NCBI GenBank assembly: GCA_949126835.1
Contig: OX421492.1
Location: 42,248,998 to 42,312,997, forward strand
Direction: 5' to 3'
Origin: Anisus vortex
Taxonomy: Eukaryota > Mollusca > Gastropoda > Planorbidae
DNA: 64,000 bases
Shown: piece after piece, positions 48,901 through 60,275 of the stretch
Layout: the number at the start of each line of letters is the position of its first letter
How positions within the stretch are numbered: position 1 is the stretch's first letter
Translations under genes and position numbers: made by a program
Notes under the pieces: generated by a model
Seen by the model: only the letters and a program-made list of their open reading frames with translations
What the model was told of the DNA's origin: nothing
Databases searched by the model: none

Positions 48901-51900
48901 TGACCCCACAGATCAGGTCTGGGACCATCAATAATTCAGCGCCCCAGCTGACAGGCTTCCAGCGCTTGAGGCACAACTTTTCTCCTTCTCCCACTGCACA
49001 AAAGCAGAAAAAAGAAGACAAGGAGGAAAAAAGAAAATCTAGTTCTTTAGCAAATTTCAACAAAAAACTTTCAAAGTCCATCCATGATATTTTTCATATA
49101 GGCAGATTGGAAAATAGAAATGATACGCTGGATGATGAGCAGTCCAGTGATGGTAAGAACAAGAGATTCAGTTTACGTTTTCCAAGCTTGGGATCAGGTT
49201 TAGAGGATACAGGTAGGGAGATCCCAATAGTGACACACATAGTTCCCAATATGGCCAACGTAAACGGGGGAACTAGGTTGTCTATTGAAGGACGCAATCT
49301 TGGGATTGGCAAATCTGATATTTTGGAGCTCATCCTGTGTGGGTCAGACCTGCTGGACAGTGTGGAATTTGAGTCTGACACTAGAATTTACGTCACCACC
49401 AAACCTACAAGTGCTGGCAAGGGTGACCTGTGGATAGAGACGGCTAAAGGCGGTCAGAATGTATTGAAGAATATATTTACATTTGTTGATAGATCGTCCA
49501 CCACTCCCCTGCCCGACAGAAAACCCTATGATAACAACTCCATATCCAGCAGGGGCAAGAACTCTGCTCTTGCAGAAAGCTTAGCAGAGAAGCCTTTAGT
49601 TGCAGAGAAACCTCCTATAGGAGCTGTCCAGAATGAAGGCGCAACCATCAATATAGAGAGATCCTCTTCACTTAATCAGGTTAGTGCATTTATTTTTATA
49701 TCCAACAATGTCCTGCATGTCTGCAGAAATGTACATGATAGAATATTTCTTTATCCTGCAAATGTTTTGTGTAGTTTAATTTTTGAAGTTTTCAACTCAT
49801 TTTCCAGGAGGACAGACGGAGGATACCTCTGTCTGGATCAGCCACACTTCCTAGAATTCATGTCACTAATGAGGATAATCCTACAGACTCTCTCCCTTCT
49901 GGCAGTCCTAATGGAAAGTATAAAAAGAATTTCCAGAAGCATACCAGAACAGCCAGTGAATCAGTTGTAGATACCAATAAAGACACAGATAGCAAAAGAA
50001 GTGAGTCATTAATAGAGATCAATTAATTATATAAGTTTTTTGTTGAAAGTAATCAATCTATATCAAATGGTTTCTTAACAATTTACAGATCTGAACAATA
50101 TTCTTTTAGAAAAATAGCATTAGACTAATATTATTTCATTTTATAATGATTTTAAAAAAAATACTTGGAGTTTAAGAACAATAATATAAAAAAATTATTT
50201 TACAAAATGTTATAAAAATTATCTCACAAAAATGGATTTTCTATATAAAAAAAAGTTTGGTTATGAAATGAGAAATGTTATTGTGAAATATTTGTATACT
50301 TAATGAACATTTCATTTATTGTTATTTAGTTGCAGAGAAAAGTGAATTACAAGCTGAAATTTTACGCCTCCACAAAGAAAATCAAGGTAAATAATTTTTT
50401 AATGCTAATCATTTTTAAGCAAGAGTTTTAGGTTATGACTGTGACAGTAAGCCTGGCTGTTTTACTATATATATATATATGGCATCCTTCCATCCTCAAG
50501 GGACGATGGCGCAGTCTCCTTTCTCTCTGCCTCTCGCCTTTCTCCTAGCTCGTTTCTCTTCGCTTCTTTCTGTGAGGGTGGCTTCTGCAGCTTGAGTGCC
50601 CTCGCGCACCTTTGACCGCCAGGAGGTGTGTTCCTCAGCATGGCTCTCCCACGTGTTGGGCTCAATGCGTGTCAGTAATAAGTCTTTCTAGCAAACGTCT
50701 TTGAACCGCAGGCAAGGGCGACTCCTCTTTCTTGTACCGGCTGCCAGCTCTCCATACAGTAGGGCTCTTGGGATGCGCTCCGCACCCATCCTGTGGACAT
50801 GGCCTATCCATCGCAGGCGCCTCTCACTCAGGATTGAGTTTATACTCAGCATATGGTTTCTCCAGAGCACCTCCACATTTGTGACTCTTTCCTGCCATTT
50901 GATGTGGAGTATCCTGCGCGATGGCATCGCAGGTGAAAGCTATTGAGCTGCTTAATTTGCTTAGCGTATGTAGCCCAGGTCTCGCTTCCATAGAGGAGTG
51001 TGCTTAGCACACAGGCCTGGTAGACAGAGATTTTTGTCCTATCAGTGAGTTGAGCATTATCCCATACTCTTTGGTTGAGCCTTGCCATTAAAGATACTGC
51101 CTTGCCGATTCTGGTTTGTATTTCTTTTTCCAGGGACAGTGAGCTTGAAATGTTGCTGCCAAGGTATGTGTAGTCCTCGACAACATCCAGAGTGTTTCCC
51201 TCAATTGAGATTGCTGGGAGGTATTCTGTACCTTGCCTCATAATATTGGTCTTTTTTAGGCTTATTGTTAGGCCAAATTCTTTGCATGCCTCCGAGAATC
51301 TACTGACCAGTTTCTGGAGTCCTTCCCCTGTATGTGAAACAAGAGCTGCATCATCAGCGAATAGCAACTCTCTGATTAATACGGTTTCCACTTTGCTCTT
51401 TGCACGGAGCCGGGCTATGTTATAGAGATTTCCATCGGCCCTAGTATGGATGTTCACGCCCTCGGAGCAGTTCTCAAAAGCATATCGGAGGAGTACTGAG
51501 AAGAAGATACCAAAGAGTGTTGGTGCCAGGACGCAGCCCTGTTTAACTCCGCTACACACTGGGAATGGTTCTGATGTGGCGCCGTCGAAGAGGACTGTGC
51601 TGTGCATGTTGTCATGGAAAGCCTCAATAATACTTAGTAGCCGGGGCGGACATCCAATCTTTTTCAGTATGCTAAAGAGTCCAGTGCGGCTAACTAGGTC
51701 AAATGCCTTAGTCAAGTCAATGTATGCAATGAAGAGGACCGTCTGCTCTTCCTGGCATTTTTCTTGTAGCTGGTGCAGTGAGAAAACCATATCCATAGTT
51801 GATCGGCCAGCCCGAAAGCCGCATTGGGATTCTGGGTAGACGTTTTGTGCCAGAGTTTGCAGGCGTGCCAGTACCACTCTTGCAAAGGCCTTTCCCACAA

Positions 51901-54900
51901 TACTGAGTAGTGATATGCCTCGATAGTTATTACAATCGCTACGGTCACCCTTATTTTTGTAGAGGGTTACTATCTTGGCATCCCGCATGTCTTGTGGGAT
52001 GTGGCCACTTTCCCAACACTCGCAAATGAGATCGAGCAGAGGCTTTAGTAATAATGGCTTGCCGCACTTGAGGACTTCTGCAGGGCTGCCATCGTTTCCT
52101 GGAGCTTTTCCACTACTAAGGTGATCAATGGCCTTGCTGAGCTCCTCTATCGAGGGCAGGGCATCGAGTTGATCCAGCACTGGTAGTGCTGGAACTCTAT
52201 TTAGGGCAGAGTCAGAGACAACGTTCTGCGTTGCGTAGAGTTCCAGGTAGTGCTCGGTCCAGCGCTGCAACTGCTTGTCTTGTTCAGTTATCACCTCACC
52301 TGTCTTCGCCTTGAGTGGAGCTGACTTTGAAATTAGGGGTCCAGTGGCCTTTTTTATACCTTCATACATTTTTTTGGCATCTCCTTGATCGGCAGCAGAT
52401 TGGATACCTATGCACAGATCAACCCAGTATTTGTTGGTGCAGAAGCGTGCGATCTTCCGAGCTATGTTCCTGGCGTGTTTTATTATAACCTACTGACTAA
52501 AACTTAGTGATCCGAATGGGACTTTATATTTGTAATATGATGTCTGAACTAACCTGATTATCCTGTGTTGTTGTCTTGTTGACTGACTGGACTTTGTGAG
52601 TTGTATTGATGAATGTATTGCTTAAATATGTAAATACTACTGGTTATGCCCGTCAAAATGACAAAGAATCGAATGACTACAATGTGTTCTGTAAGAGAGA
52701 AAGAAAAAAAAGAGACTATATTACAATAAGAACTGGAGTGAGAACGTTTCTTTCGGTTTTTAGTTGTTTTTTTTTTTTTATTGTTTCTGACTGCCTTGAC
52801 CCTGGCATATGCATAATAATTGCTGCTGTCAAGCTTCTGGTATTTAAAAGTAATAATTTATAACTTGTCCCTTATAATTTGTATCTGGTATTAAAAAGTA
52901 GCGAACAGTTGTGTTGACTTGACTTATTACTTATCTATATATATAAAAAGACAGTGTTAAGCCCCGCGAGGATCCCCATTGGTCAATTTGAAAACACGTG
53001 TGGCACTGACCTATCTAGGCCAAGCCCAAAATATACCGTCTAATAATTTTTCACATCGGACATGTGTCTTCGATAGCTCAGTGGTAAACGTAGTGGACTG
53101 TTATACGGGCGACCAGGGTTCGATTTTCCAGTTAGACTATTTTTTTTTTCGACAATTAATTTTTCAAACTTTTAAAAACAAAAGACATTGTAAATCTATA
53201 GGCAATATAGATTTTGTTAAATAAAAATATTTGACTATTTTTTTTTACCCTATTACAATATTTATTTACTTTCCTAAAAGTATTCAGTAAGTGTAGTTTA
53301 TAAATTTGTTATCTGCACCCCAGACAGTCCTTTCTTTTTTCACCCGGGCAACGCCGGGCAATGTAGCTTGTATATATATATATATGCTTAAATATTATGT
53401 GCTTTTCAATTCTAATGTACCTCTCTCGTTATTAATAATATTAAATTAACAATAATATAGTATCAAAAAGAAAAACAAATACAAATTCTAAACAATAAAA
53501 AAGTTAATAAACAAATGTAGATAATAATATTTCAATACAATAAAAACTAAAAGGAGAAAGATTTTTGTTCTTGCTTATTGTATTAATAAAACAATATTCA
53601 ATATTGATAATATTTCTTTCGGTATTTAGTTTTTGTTTTTTATATTGTGTCCGGTCGCCCTGACTCTGGCATATGCATAAAAATTGTTGCTGTCAAGCTT
53701 CTGGTATTTAAAAGTAAATATTATAATTCGTATCATTTAATTTATAGAGTGTTTAAGGTTGCCTATTAAAGGATGTTCTGAATAGCGATGTGAATCCATT
53801 AAATAATTTAAAACATGTGGTTACTTTTACTTAAAAGTATAATGCAACATCTATAATGAAAAAAGAAATGATTTGATAAACATTACATCATACGCTAGTT
53901 TAAAAAAAAAAATACACCATTTAAACTCTCCAAGCCAAATTGCAGTGTGTAACTTTTAAAGTCTCACCCACATTAAAAAGACAACAGCAGAATTGGGAAA
54001 ACCCGTAAAGACCCTCGCGTTCAACATAGTAAATCATGCATTCAACATAGTAAATGAACGGAAATGGCCATTTGTTATGGACGGTTATATTTATTTGCAT
54101 AGTTGGATAAAACATTTTTAAAAATGCTGACAAGAAATCAAAAGCACAAAAATATCTAACTAAAACAACCTACTATGCACAAATATCTAAAGACTAGAAA
54201 TTAAGGCTGGGGGGCACGTTTTAGACACTTTTTTTTGTGAATTTACCGACCAAATTGTCTGAAACTTTAACCACATAACAAGTATGGAATATCATTAAAG
54301 GCAATCAGTTAAAAAAAATTCTATGCATTGGTTGCCATGGCAACGGCCGCCATATTGGATTTTATAGGTGTTTTTAAAAATATATCTCCTCTATAACCTT
54401 TACACCTACAGATACACAATTAGATACATTTAGTAAAGATATGAATTTACAACAGAATGTTCCACCCACTTTTTTTAAATTTAAGATATTTAATTTTTTA
54501 TAAATTTTTTCTTAAGGCACATTTTAAATAGTTAATTTTTTGCAAAAAAACTCAACGTTTGCGCCCATAAAATTAAAATTAAACAAAACTTTCAAAATCT
54601 AAGTGGAACTTGCTGTTGTAATAGGTGCTTAGATAAAAATTACAAAGTCTCAATACAATCTGTAAAAAAATGTGAGAGGAGTAGTAAAAATAAGGTATAA
54701 AATAATTATTTTGAGTAAAACGCAAAAAAGTAAGAAGAGTTTGAAAAACAAGAAATTTATCAAGTACTTAATATAACAATCAACATGAAATTTATTAGCA
54801 ATAGTATAAGGAATACTGAAACAAAATTTCATTTTGATTAGTTCGTAAAAAAGTTTTTTAACGGAAAATACATACTGTACCTATAAAAACAATAAAATAA

Positions 54901-56258
54901 TTAAACTCAGCATTTTTTTTCTATAATATAAAATTAACCAACTAATACTTAAATTTAGCAAGTTCAAGTTATTGTAATTAGTATCAAGATAAAAAAGGCA
55001 AAGTTTTTATAGAATGTGTTAAGAAATGTGAAACTTGTAAGAAGAAGAAGTAAAAATGAATATTTTTTAAAAAACGCAAAAAGTCAGAAAAACATGAAAA
55101 AAACATTTTTTTCTTATAAAAATTTGAAATAAATTGCTTGTTTTTTTCTCTTGACCAAATGTAGTTGATTATTGCGTAGGATAAAACTACGTATCTATTA
55201 GTATAAAGAACTATAAGCATTTTGCTTTTTTACTTTGAGTTTCGAGGTGTCAAACATGCAAAAATTTTTCATTTTTTTCACCGCTTAGCTACATACATAC
55301 CATTTAAAAAAAATATATTAAAAAAACTATTGCGCTTTTTGTTATAAGAGTGGCATTTTTGTATACAGAAATGGTTTAACTTATTTAATTAAGTAAAACC
55401 TAAAAATCAGTACCCGAGTTGAATACCCCTAAAATGGGGTGCCGTACCGAGCCTTAAGTAAACTAGTGTTCAATATTTGTCCTTTTTGTTCTTGCACATA
55501 AGTAAACGTCTCTAGTTGAATGTCTATATTTAGTTTAGAATTAAAGTCAATTGTTTCTTTGTGGCGCCTACAGCTTGGATGTAAACACTAACACACCAGG
55601 AAAATATAACAATTACTTAAGAAATATAGTTAGAGTTCTAGAAGGTCCCTTTTAGTCCCTCTGGTTCTGTTGTCTTTCCACACGTTCTTGGTTCCTGAAT
55701 TCGTACTGGCTGCTGTGGTAATCTGGTACGTTCTGCGATGATGTAGTGCAGAGCCCCCTCAAGCTATTGCGGATTTGCTAAGGTCTTGCTTTTAAATGCA
55801 GGCCTCTCGACTGTGAGTGCTTCTGACGTTAGTCCGATTATATCTCAACAGTCTCTGCACTGAATGCTTCAGATCCTCGGCCTGAGTGATCTGGTTTTGA
55901 GTGCTGAGGTTGAAAAGATCTCGGACGAGCTACTATAAATATTGGTTGAATGATTTGAGTGAGTGATTAGGTTAAAGGGGCTGTGAAAGTAATGTAAAAT
56001 TGTAAATACATTAGTTGTGACATAGACCAGAAGCTTGAGAAGTCAGATTCTATACTATTATCAGCAGTATTTCTTTAATTTTAAACTCTAAAACTATTCT
56101 GGTTACTATTGGTTTATAATTTGTGTGTTTCAGGGCTAAAACAAGAAAATGCAGACATGAAGCTGTATATAGATGGTTTGGTAGCTAGAGTTATGGTTCG
56201 TTGTCCTGAAGCATTAGCAGCTGGAGATGACTTGAAACCTTTAACTCCAAGAACTTAG
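39919..56258 (+). CDS. Class I Rab11 family-interacting protein (C2, Sec5-like IPT, Rab11-binding domain), 7 exons, 509 aa
   Basis: Exons: 39919-39946, 47256-47291, 47434-47539, 48695-49679, 49808-50000, 50330-50386, 56134-56258. All are GT-AG and the phases join correctly. The start is MEAEEVTVVVHGARGLQGRK in a strong context (ACCATGG). Residues 1 to about 120 are a C2 domain without the Ca-binding aspartates, closed by GELIFQCYVS, as in vertebrate RAB11FIP1/2/5. A basic linker follows (KQKKEDKEEKRKSS). Residues about 233-321 resemble the IPT/TIG Ral-binding domain of exocyst Sec5 (LSIEGRNLGIGKSDILELIL, then GDLWIETAKGG). A low-complexity Ser/Pro stretch leads to the C-terminal amphipathic helix ELQAEILRLHKENQGLKQEN and YIDGLVARVMVRCPEAL, the Rab11-binding signature. 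Its role would be tethering of Rab11 recycling endosomes. The IPT part is not known to me in vertebrate FIPs. Confidence 0.9.
40640..40922 (-). mobile_element. tRNA-derived SINE, full length (minus), Rab11-FIP intron 1
   Basis: On the minus strand it starts GGCATGGTGGCCCTGCAACT, B box GGTTCGAATCC, then a middle block with CTACCCAGCTCTGATGGGTA, then the tail GTGGTCACAGAAACTGGTG to CTTTGGTCCGACTGG. It is about 280 bp and the best complete copy of the family here. Confidence 0.88.
41697..42380. repeat. 38-bp minisatellite, exactly 18 copies
   Basis: The unit AGGCATACAGTCAAAATGTA plus CACAATGATTCTAGACCT is repeated 18 times. I found no difference until the last unit (TTCAAG for TTCTAG). Such homogeneity points to very recent amplification, and copy number may be wrong in an assembly. 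Confidence 0.95.
42423..42767. repeat. About 87-bp tandem repeat, nearly four copies
   Basis: Units contain AATAACTATTGATTGTTTAC, TTCTCATGAGAACTAAGTT, TTGATACCATTAAACT and TTGATAACATTAAAGTC. The outer copies are more diverged than the middle ones. Each unit carries the palindrome TTCTCATGAGAA. Confidence 0.88.
42780..44060. promoter_or_regulatory. CpG-rich block in Rab11-FIP intron 1, possible promoter or enhancer
   Basis: G+C and CpG density rise well above the intron average: GCGCGCCTCCC near 43033, AACGCGCGTGTCAC near 43627, several ACGT cores. Sites include TGACGTCA at about 43004, E-boxes CACGTG near 43215, 43602 and 43693, and C-rich tracts. No TATA box or start site can be fixed. It could be an alternative first-exon promoter of the Rab11-FIP gene or an enhancer. 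Confidence 0.4.
44833..46000. repeat. 27-bp minisatellite, about 43 copies
   Basis: The unit is ATTGACTAAACATTGCCTTAGTAAACC, with two main variable sites: CATTG or CACTG, and AAACC or AAATC. CATTG forms dominate the left half and CACTG/AAATC forms the right end. As 27 is a multiple of 3, an open frame of 9-residue repeats runs through it by chance. It lies within Rab11-FIP intron 1. Confidence 0.95.
46520..46660 (-). mobile_element. Diverged short SINE copy (minus)
   Basis: Shares GTGGCCATGGCATACTAAG and GTGTGGCCAGCACAAGTAGG with the SINE family. It ends in a tRNA-like head, read on the minus strand as GTGTGGCCTAGCGGCTAGTG with TCCCAGGTTCAAGTCC as a B-box-like part. It is much shorter than the 280-bp form and has a different head. 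Confidence 0.6.
47926..48600. repeat. 33-bp array with alternating unit types, Rab11-FIP intron 3
   Basis: About 20 units. Type A (TGTAACTGTATTGTACAATA plus CATTGTTAACTTA) and type B (TATAAATGTATATTATAATA plus CATTGTTAACTTA) alternate for most of the array, making a 66-bp higher-order unit. Each A unit holds the palindrome GTATTGTACAATAC, and all hold GTTAAC. It fills most of the intron, ending about 95 bp before the exon 4 acceptor. Open frames run on both strands but are repeat artefacts. Confidence 0.93.
50465..52490 (-). mobile_element. LINE, 5'-truncated, RTE-like reverse transcriptase, Rab11-FIP intron 6
   Basis: A 507-codon frame on the minus strand (52369-50846) covers a complete reverse transcriptase domain: SSGKAPGNDGSPAEVLK, NNYRGISLLSIVGKAFARVV, CGFRAGRSTMDMVFSLHQLQ, IDLTKAFDLVSRTGL, GVKQGCVLAPTLFGIFF, the catalytic LLFADDAALVSH, YLGSNISSSLSLEKEI and LLYGSETWATY. 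A single frameshift near 50940 moves the C-terminus (LHIKWQERVTNVEVLWRN, RRLRWIGHVHRMGAERIPRA) to another frame. The endonuclease half is missing, though coding continues a little upstream to about 52490 (KYWVDLCIGIQSAADQGDA). The 3' end carries a TA microsatellite at 50465-50480. It is antisense to the host gene. Confidence 0.9.
52750..52870 (+). repeat. Direct repeat, copy 1 of 2, flanking a Helitron-like element
   Basis: CTTTCGGTTTTTAGTTG, then CTGGCATATGCATAATAATT, then CTGTCAAGCTTCTGGTATTT recurs at 53612-53725 with about 85-90% identity. The pair brackets the element at 52934-53372. Confidence 0.8.
52934..53372 (+). mobile_element. Non-autonomous Helitron2/HLE-like element with a tRNA-like module
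   Basis: Starts TCTATATATATAAAAAGACA and ends with a hairpin CCCGGGCAACGCCGGG shortly before GTAGCTTG and a TA tract, the layout usual for Helentron-type elements. In the middle (about 53069-53141) is a tRNA-like segment with A-box-like TAGCTCAGTGGTAAACG and B-box-like GGTTCGATTTTCC. No Rep or helicase is encoded. Confidence 0.5.
53612..53725 (+). repeat. Direct repeat, copy 2 of 2
   Basis: Second copy of the segment at 52750-52870, same orientation, with CTGGCATATGCATAAAAATT and CTGTCAAGCTTCTGGTATTT. Confidence 0.8.
54201..55457. mobile_element. 1.25-kb inverted-repeat element flanked by TTAA
   Basis: The left end is TTAA followed by GGCTGGGGGGCACG. The right end GGGGTGCCGTACCGAGCC is followed by TTAA. 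The termini match as imperfect inverted repeats, with TTAA as target duplication, the signature of piggyBac or Kolobok elements. The interior is AT-rich and noncoding, with an old internal tandem duplication (about 54590-54840 against 54950-55200, sharing AAAACGCAAAAA and AAATGTGA-type words). It is non-autonomous and lies in Rab11-FIP intron 6. Confidence 0.7.
55600..55960. other. GC-richer block in intron 6, unassigned
   Basis: Base composition is clearly more balanced than the flanks, with no A/B box, inverted termini, tail or coding motif that I can recognise. It may be a fragment of an unlisted repeat. Confidence 0.35.
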
Positions 56259-59200
56259 TACAGGCATTCATTTCAATAGATTTGTTAAATAGTTATTGTT
56301 TTTTTCTACTAAGAATTTCTGTATTGTATAAAAAAACATTATTTTTTTTACCAAATTCAGACATTGAACTTTTTTTAAAATTAGATTTCACCTTACAAAA
56401 ACTATAATTTTGGAGAATTAAAAAAATCTTCCCGTCAATGTACTCAAATATTTTTTAAATATTAAAATATTTTTTTTTTCAAAATTACTCTTGTAAAAGT
56501 AAAAGACTACCAGCCTGAAAACAAAACATAAAATGTTTCTGCATAAAGTTGAAAAAACAAAACAAAGGGAAATAAAATGAAAGGGAATTTTAATGTTTGG
56601 TCCCAATGTGTTGGTTGTAAGTATTACTTGATGCTGTTTGTCTCTCCAATACAGTCACTGGTTGTTAGATGTTTTACTTCTTACTGCAGGTAGATACATT
56701 TTATTGTAATAATTACCAGGCCTCGTACACTTCAACATAAAGTTTTTCAGATATATGCTGCATTACTTTGAACAGGTTTTTAAAAAACAAACTTTCAGTG
56801 GTTCAAATTTAGGTTACAGTTAAGAAAGAGGTTTTTTTATGGTGGTATTTATCAATCAATGAATCCTCAAATAACTAGCCTGAAGTCTCAATTTACTCTG
56901 GCTTTGAAAAATCAAAATGGAAGTCATCTGTGTTTTACCTCTAGTATTTATGATATTCTGATATTATTATTATATGCAAAGCAAATGTGTTACATTATTT
57001 TTTGTTGTATGAATGTTTGAATGGAGTTTTAGAATGTAAACAGTTACATTACAAAGTCAATCTTTTCTGTTTGCTAAAATACAATTTTGTATTATCTCCC
57101 TTATCTACATTAAATATTTCTTTTACTTTTATTGGTAGAAAGATTTTGCAGGTCATAATCCTCCATAGAAAAAATGTCTGCCATAAACAGATTATTGTCT
57201 GGCACATAATCGCCATGTGAATTGTAGACTGTAAGCTTTAGCCCATAGCCTTTAGTTCAAATCTACCATATTGATAAAATAACTCTACTCGGTTTGTATA
57301 TGTCTGATAATAATTTTGTTTGTATGATAGATAACTATGAAATAAACTTATTGACATCCACCAAATCTTATATTCACTAGAAAATATTGTTGATAAACAC
57401 TAAACTATTGAAACTTTGTAAAGTGTTAACTACATGCAACTAGTTGTTGGCATGGCATTGGTTTCTGCTGCCTTTATGTGTACAATTTAGAAACAATTGA
57501 ACTATGATCTTATCTATTTTTATTATTATCTAAAAAAACAACATTCCGAAATACATTATCATCAACCGTTTCAAGATCTGAAACAATTATTTTATTTTGA
57601 TCACTTGAAAATTGCATTGTGTTTTCTAAGTAATTTATATATATATTTTATATTCTTTATTACTATTGTTGAGTACTTAAAGATAAATCTCATGAATGAA
57701 ACTAATTTGTAATGAAATGTTTAGCATGATTATACTTGATATGAAGTACTGAACATGTATAATAAACCCATTATAGCAAGGAACAGCTGCTACCCTAGAC
57801 ATGCACCAATTTTCTGTTATCAATCGACATATTTTTTCTCCACTTTGAAATATCTTTTTTATACCTTTTTTTCATTTATTTATTTCACTATGACTTTACA
57901 AAATTCTATTGTTGATAAGGTTGTGAAGTAAGCAGCTACTTTATTCTTGATACTTTATATAACCATGCATATCAGTGAAAACAAAACCTGTTAAGATTTT
58001 TGTCTTAACATTAGAATTAATGCCCGGGAAAAAAAATTGAGCCGATGCTTGATATATTTTTTGTATAAACTGAACACATGATGAAGCAGCTATAAACTTG
58101 TAAGAGTGATTGTATATTTGAGCTTTTTCTCCCTTGGTTTTGTGTGCTTCACTTTCCAACTTGAATTGTAAAATTTCTCTAATTTATTGACAACAACTCT
58201 ATTTACCAAGTATACAGGTCAGTAATATTTTGTACCGCCAATTTTGATAATGTTATTGTTTAATTGTTAATGTATTTATATCAATGTATTTGGTGATGGG
58301 TTTGTTTTTGCCTGGGTGGGACATAAATATTTATGTAACTATTCATTAAAAACAATTAATATTTAAAACGGGGGCTGAAATTTTGATTTGTTGGTCATAG
58401 TAACAAGGTTACACTGCTGAAAGGAGATTTAATTTGAAAGGTTACTCTAGTGAAAATGTTCATGACCTTTGATTGAAATTGAAGTTTTACAATAGAGATA
58501 TAAATTGGATTATGCAATCTAAACATTTCTATGGAAAATACTGGGAAAAAAAATCTTTTTTTTTCATATGAATTTGTTGGTCTTTTTTTTTACTATTTCA
58601 ATGAAAACATTATCAAGTGAAATAAATATTCTTCATAAATATTTTCTGCATCTATGTTGTTTATATTTGTTCAATGTTGTTTTAGTATTATTGTTTAGAA
58701 AAACAGTCCTGGATTGTTATTGCTAAAATCAGATTGCAATCTGATGACTTTTATTAATATTAGGTCACTTTCAAGCTCCAAAAATAAATATACTGTCAGT
58801 TTTGTTTTTGTGAAATTAACCCATTACATTCCTTTCAAAAAACAAGAATTGTGAAAACTTTATATTAAAAAAACAAGCATTTACTATGAAACTAATTAAG
58901 GAACAACAAATAATACTTGACAAATTAAAAACATCAAATACTATTCAACTAATAAAAGAAATACTACTAAACTACCTTAATCCAGAACATATACTATTAA
59001 TAAAATACACAGCATTTTTCATAAATATATTTTTGCCTTATTAAGTCTTCCACATTTTGGTCCTTTTCTTTTTTAAATAGTAGTGATGTGTTTATCACAA
59101 TCACAGCAAGTACCCAATCTTGTTTTTTTCTGGTGAAGGTTATTGAAAATGAAAACAACTTAATTATGATTTTGAATAAAAATTGTGGCCCCCTTCAAGA

Positions 59201-59515
59201 GCTTCAAAAAGATAGCCATTCTAGTAAAATGTTCTGTTACTTTTCCTAACCATAAGGCCAGAATCAACACAGACATTTTGAATGAATGAAAAAAATCTTT
59301 AAAACTATGAGCAAGAATATATATAGGTTGAAGTAGATTGGAATTGAAGTAAAAACTCCAGTAATTTTTACCAGGTGTTCTGGTGTTCCTGAGTCAACTC
59401 AAGGCAGCTGGAAATTGTCTCAGAGACTGGTGAATGCATTGAATGCTAATAAGCTAGCTCTATAAAACAGGTATTAAAAAGGAATTTTACTTGTTCCTTT
59501 TTCTATTGCAATGCA
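56259..59515 (+). other. Rab11-FIP 3' untranslated region and downstream DNA
   Basis: AT-rich noncoding. Polyadenylation signals AATAAA occur at 57341-57346, 57761-57766 and 58621-58626, so 3' ends from about 1.1 to 2.4 kb after the stop codon are possible. No further gene is seen up to the 54-bp array. Confidence 0.5.
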
Positions 59516-60275
59516 CAATAAACAAGTGGGAAGTACACGCTTAACTTATAGCTTTCTTTGACTAAACTTCAATTAACAGGTGGGAAGTATACGCTAAACT
59601 TATAGCTTTCTTTGACTAAACTTCAATTAACAGGTGGGAAGTACACGCTAAACTTATAGCTTTCTTTGACTAAACTTCAATTAACAGGTGGGAAGTACAC
59701 GCTAAACTTATAGGTTTCTTTTACTAAACTTCAATTAACAGGTGGGAAGTACACGCTAAACTTATAGCTTTCTTTGACTAAACTTCAATTAACAGGTGGG
59801 AAGTACCCGCTAAACTTATAGGTTTCTTTGACTAAACTTCAATTAACAGGTGGGAAGTACCGCTAAAATTATAGCTTTCTTTGACTAAACTTCAATTAAC
59901 AGGTGGGAAGTACACGCTAAACTTATAGCTTTCTTTGACTAAACTTCAATTAACAGGTGGGAAGTACACGCTAAACTTATAGCTTTCTTTGACTAAACTT
60001 CATAACAGGTGGGAAGTACCTGCTAAACTTATAGCTTTCTTTGACTAAACTTCAATTAACAGGTGGGAAGTAGGCCTACAAGCTATACTAATACTTTCAT
60101 TGACTAAACTTCTACTTCTATAAACAAGTTTGAGTACAAGTTATACTTTTAGCTTTCCTTGACTAAACTGCTCTGAACAAGTTTAAGTACAAGTTATACT
60201 TTTAGCTTTCTTTGACTAAACTGCTCTGAACAAGTTTAAGTACAAGTTATACTTTTAGCTTTCTTTGACTAAACT
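59516..60275. repeat. 54-bp tandem array with two subfamilies
   Basis: About ten units of GGTGGGAAGTACACGCTAAA, CTTATAGCTTTCTTTGACTA, AACTTCAATTAACA are followed by about three diverged units of the form AACAAGTTTAAGTACAAGTT plus ATACTTTTAGCTTTC. The right-hand units keep the TAGCTTTCTTTGACTAAAC core only. Confidence 0.92.

Noticed and set aside
49680..49970. Continuation of the long Rab11-FIP exon through 49970
   Set aside because: A GT donor at 49680 and an AG acceptor at 49807 give a 128-bp intron. Splicing moves to another frame that stays open and leads in phase into the conserved C-terminal exons, whereas read-through ends in an unrelated tail.
53069..53141. Genuine tRNA gene
   Set aside because: A- and B-box-like words are present, but the acceptor stem does not pair and the segment lies within a Helitron-like repeat.
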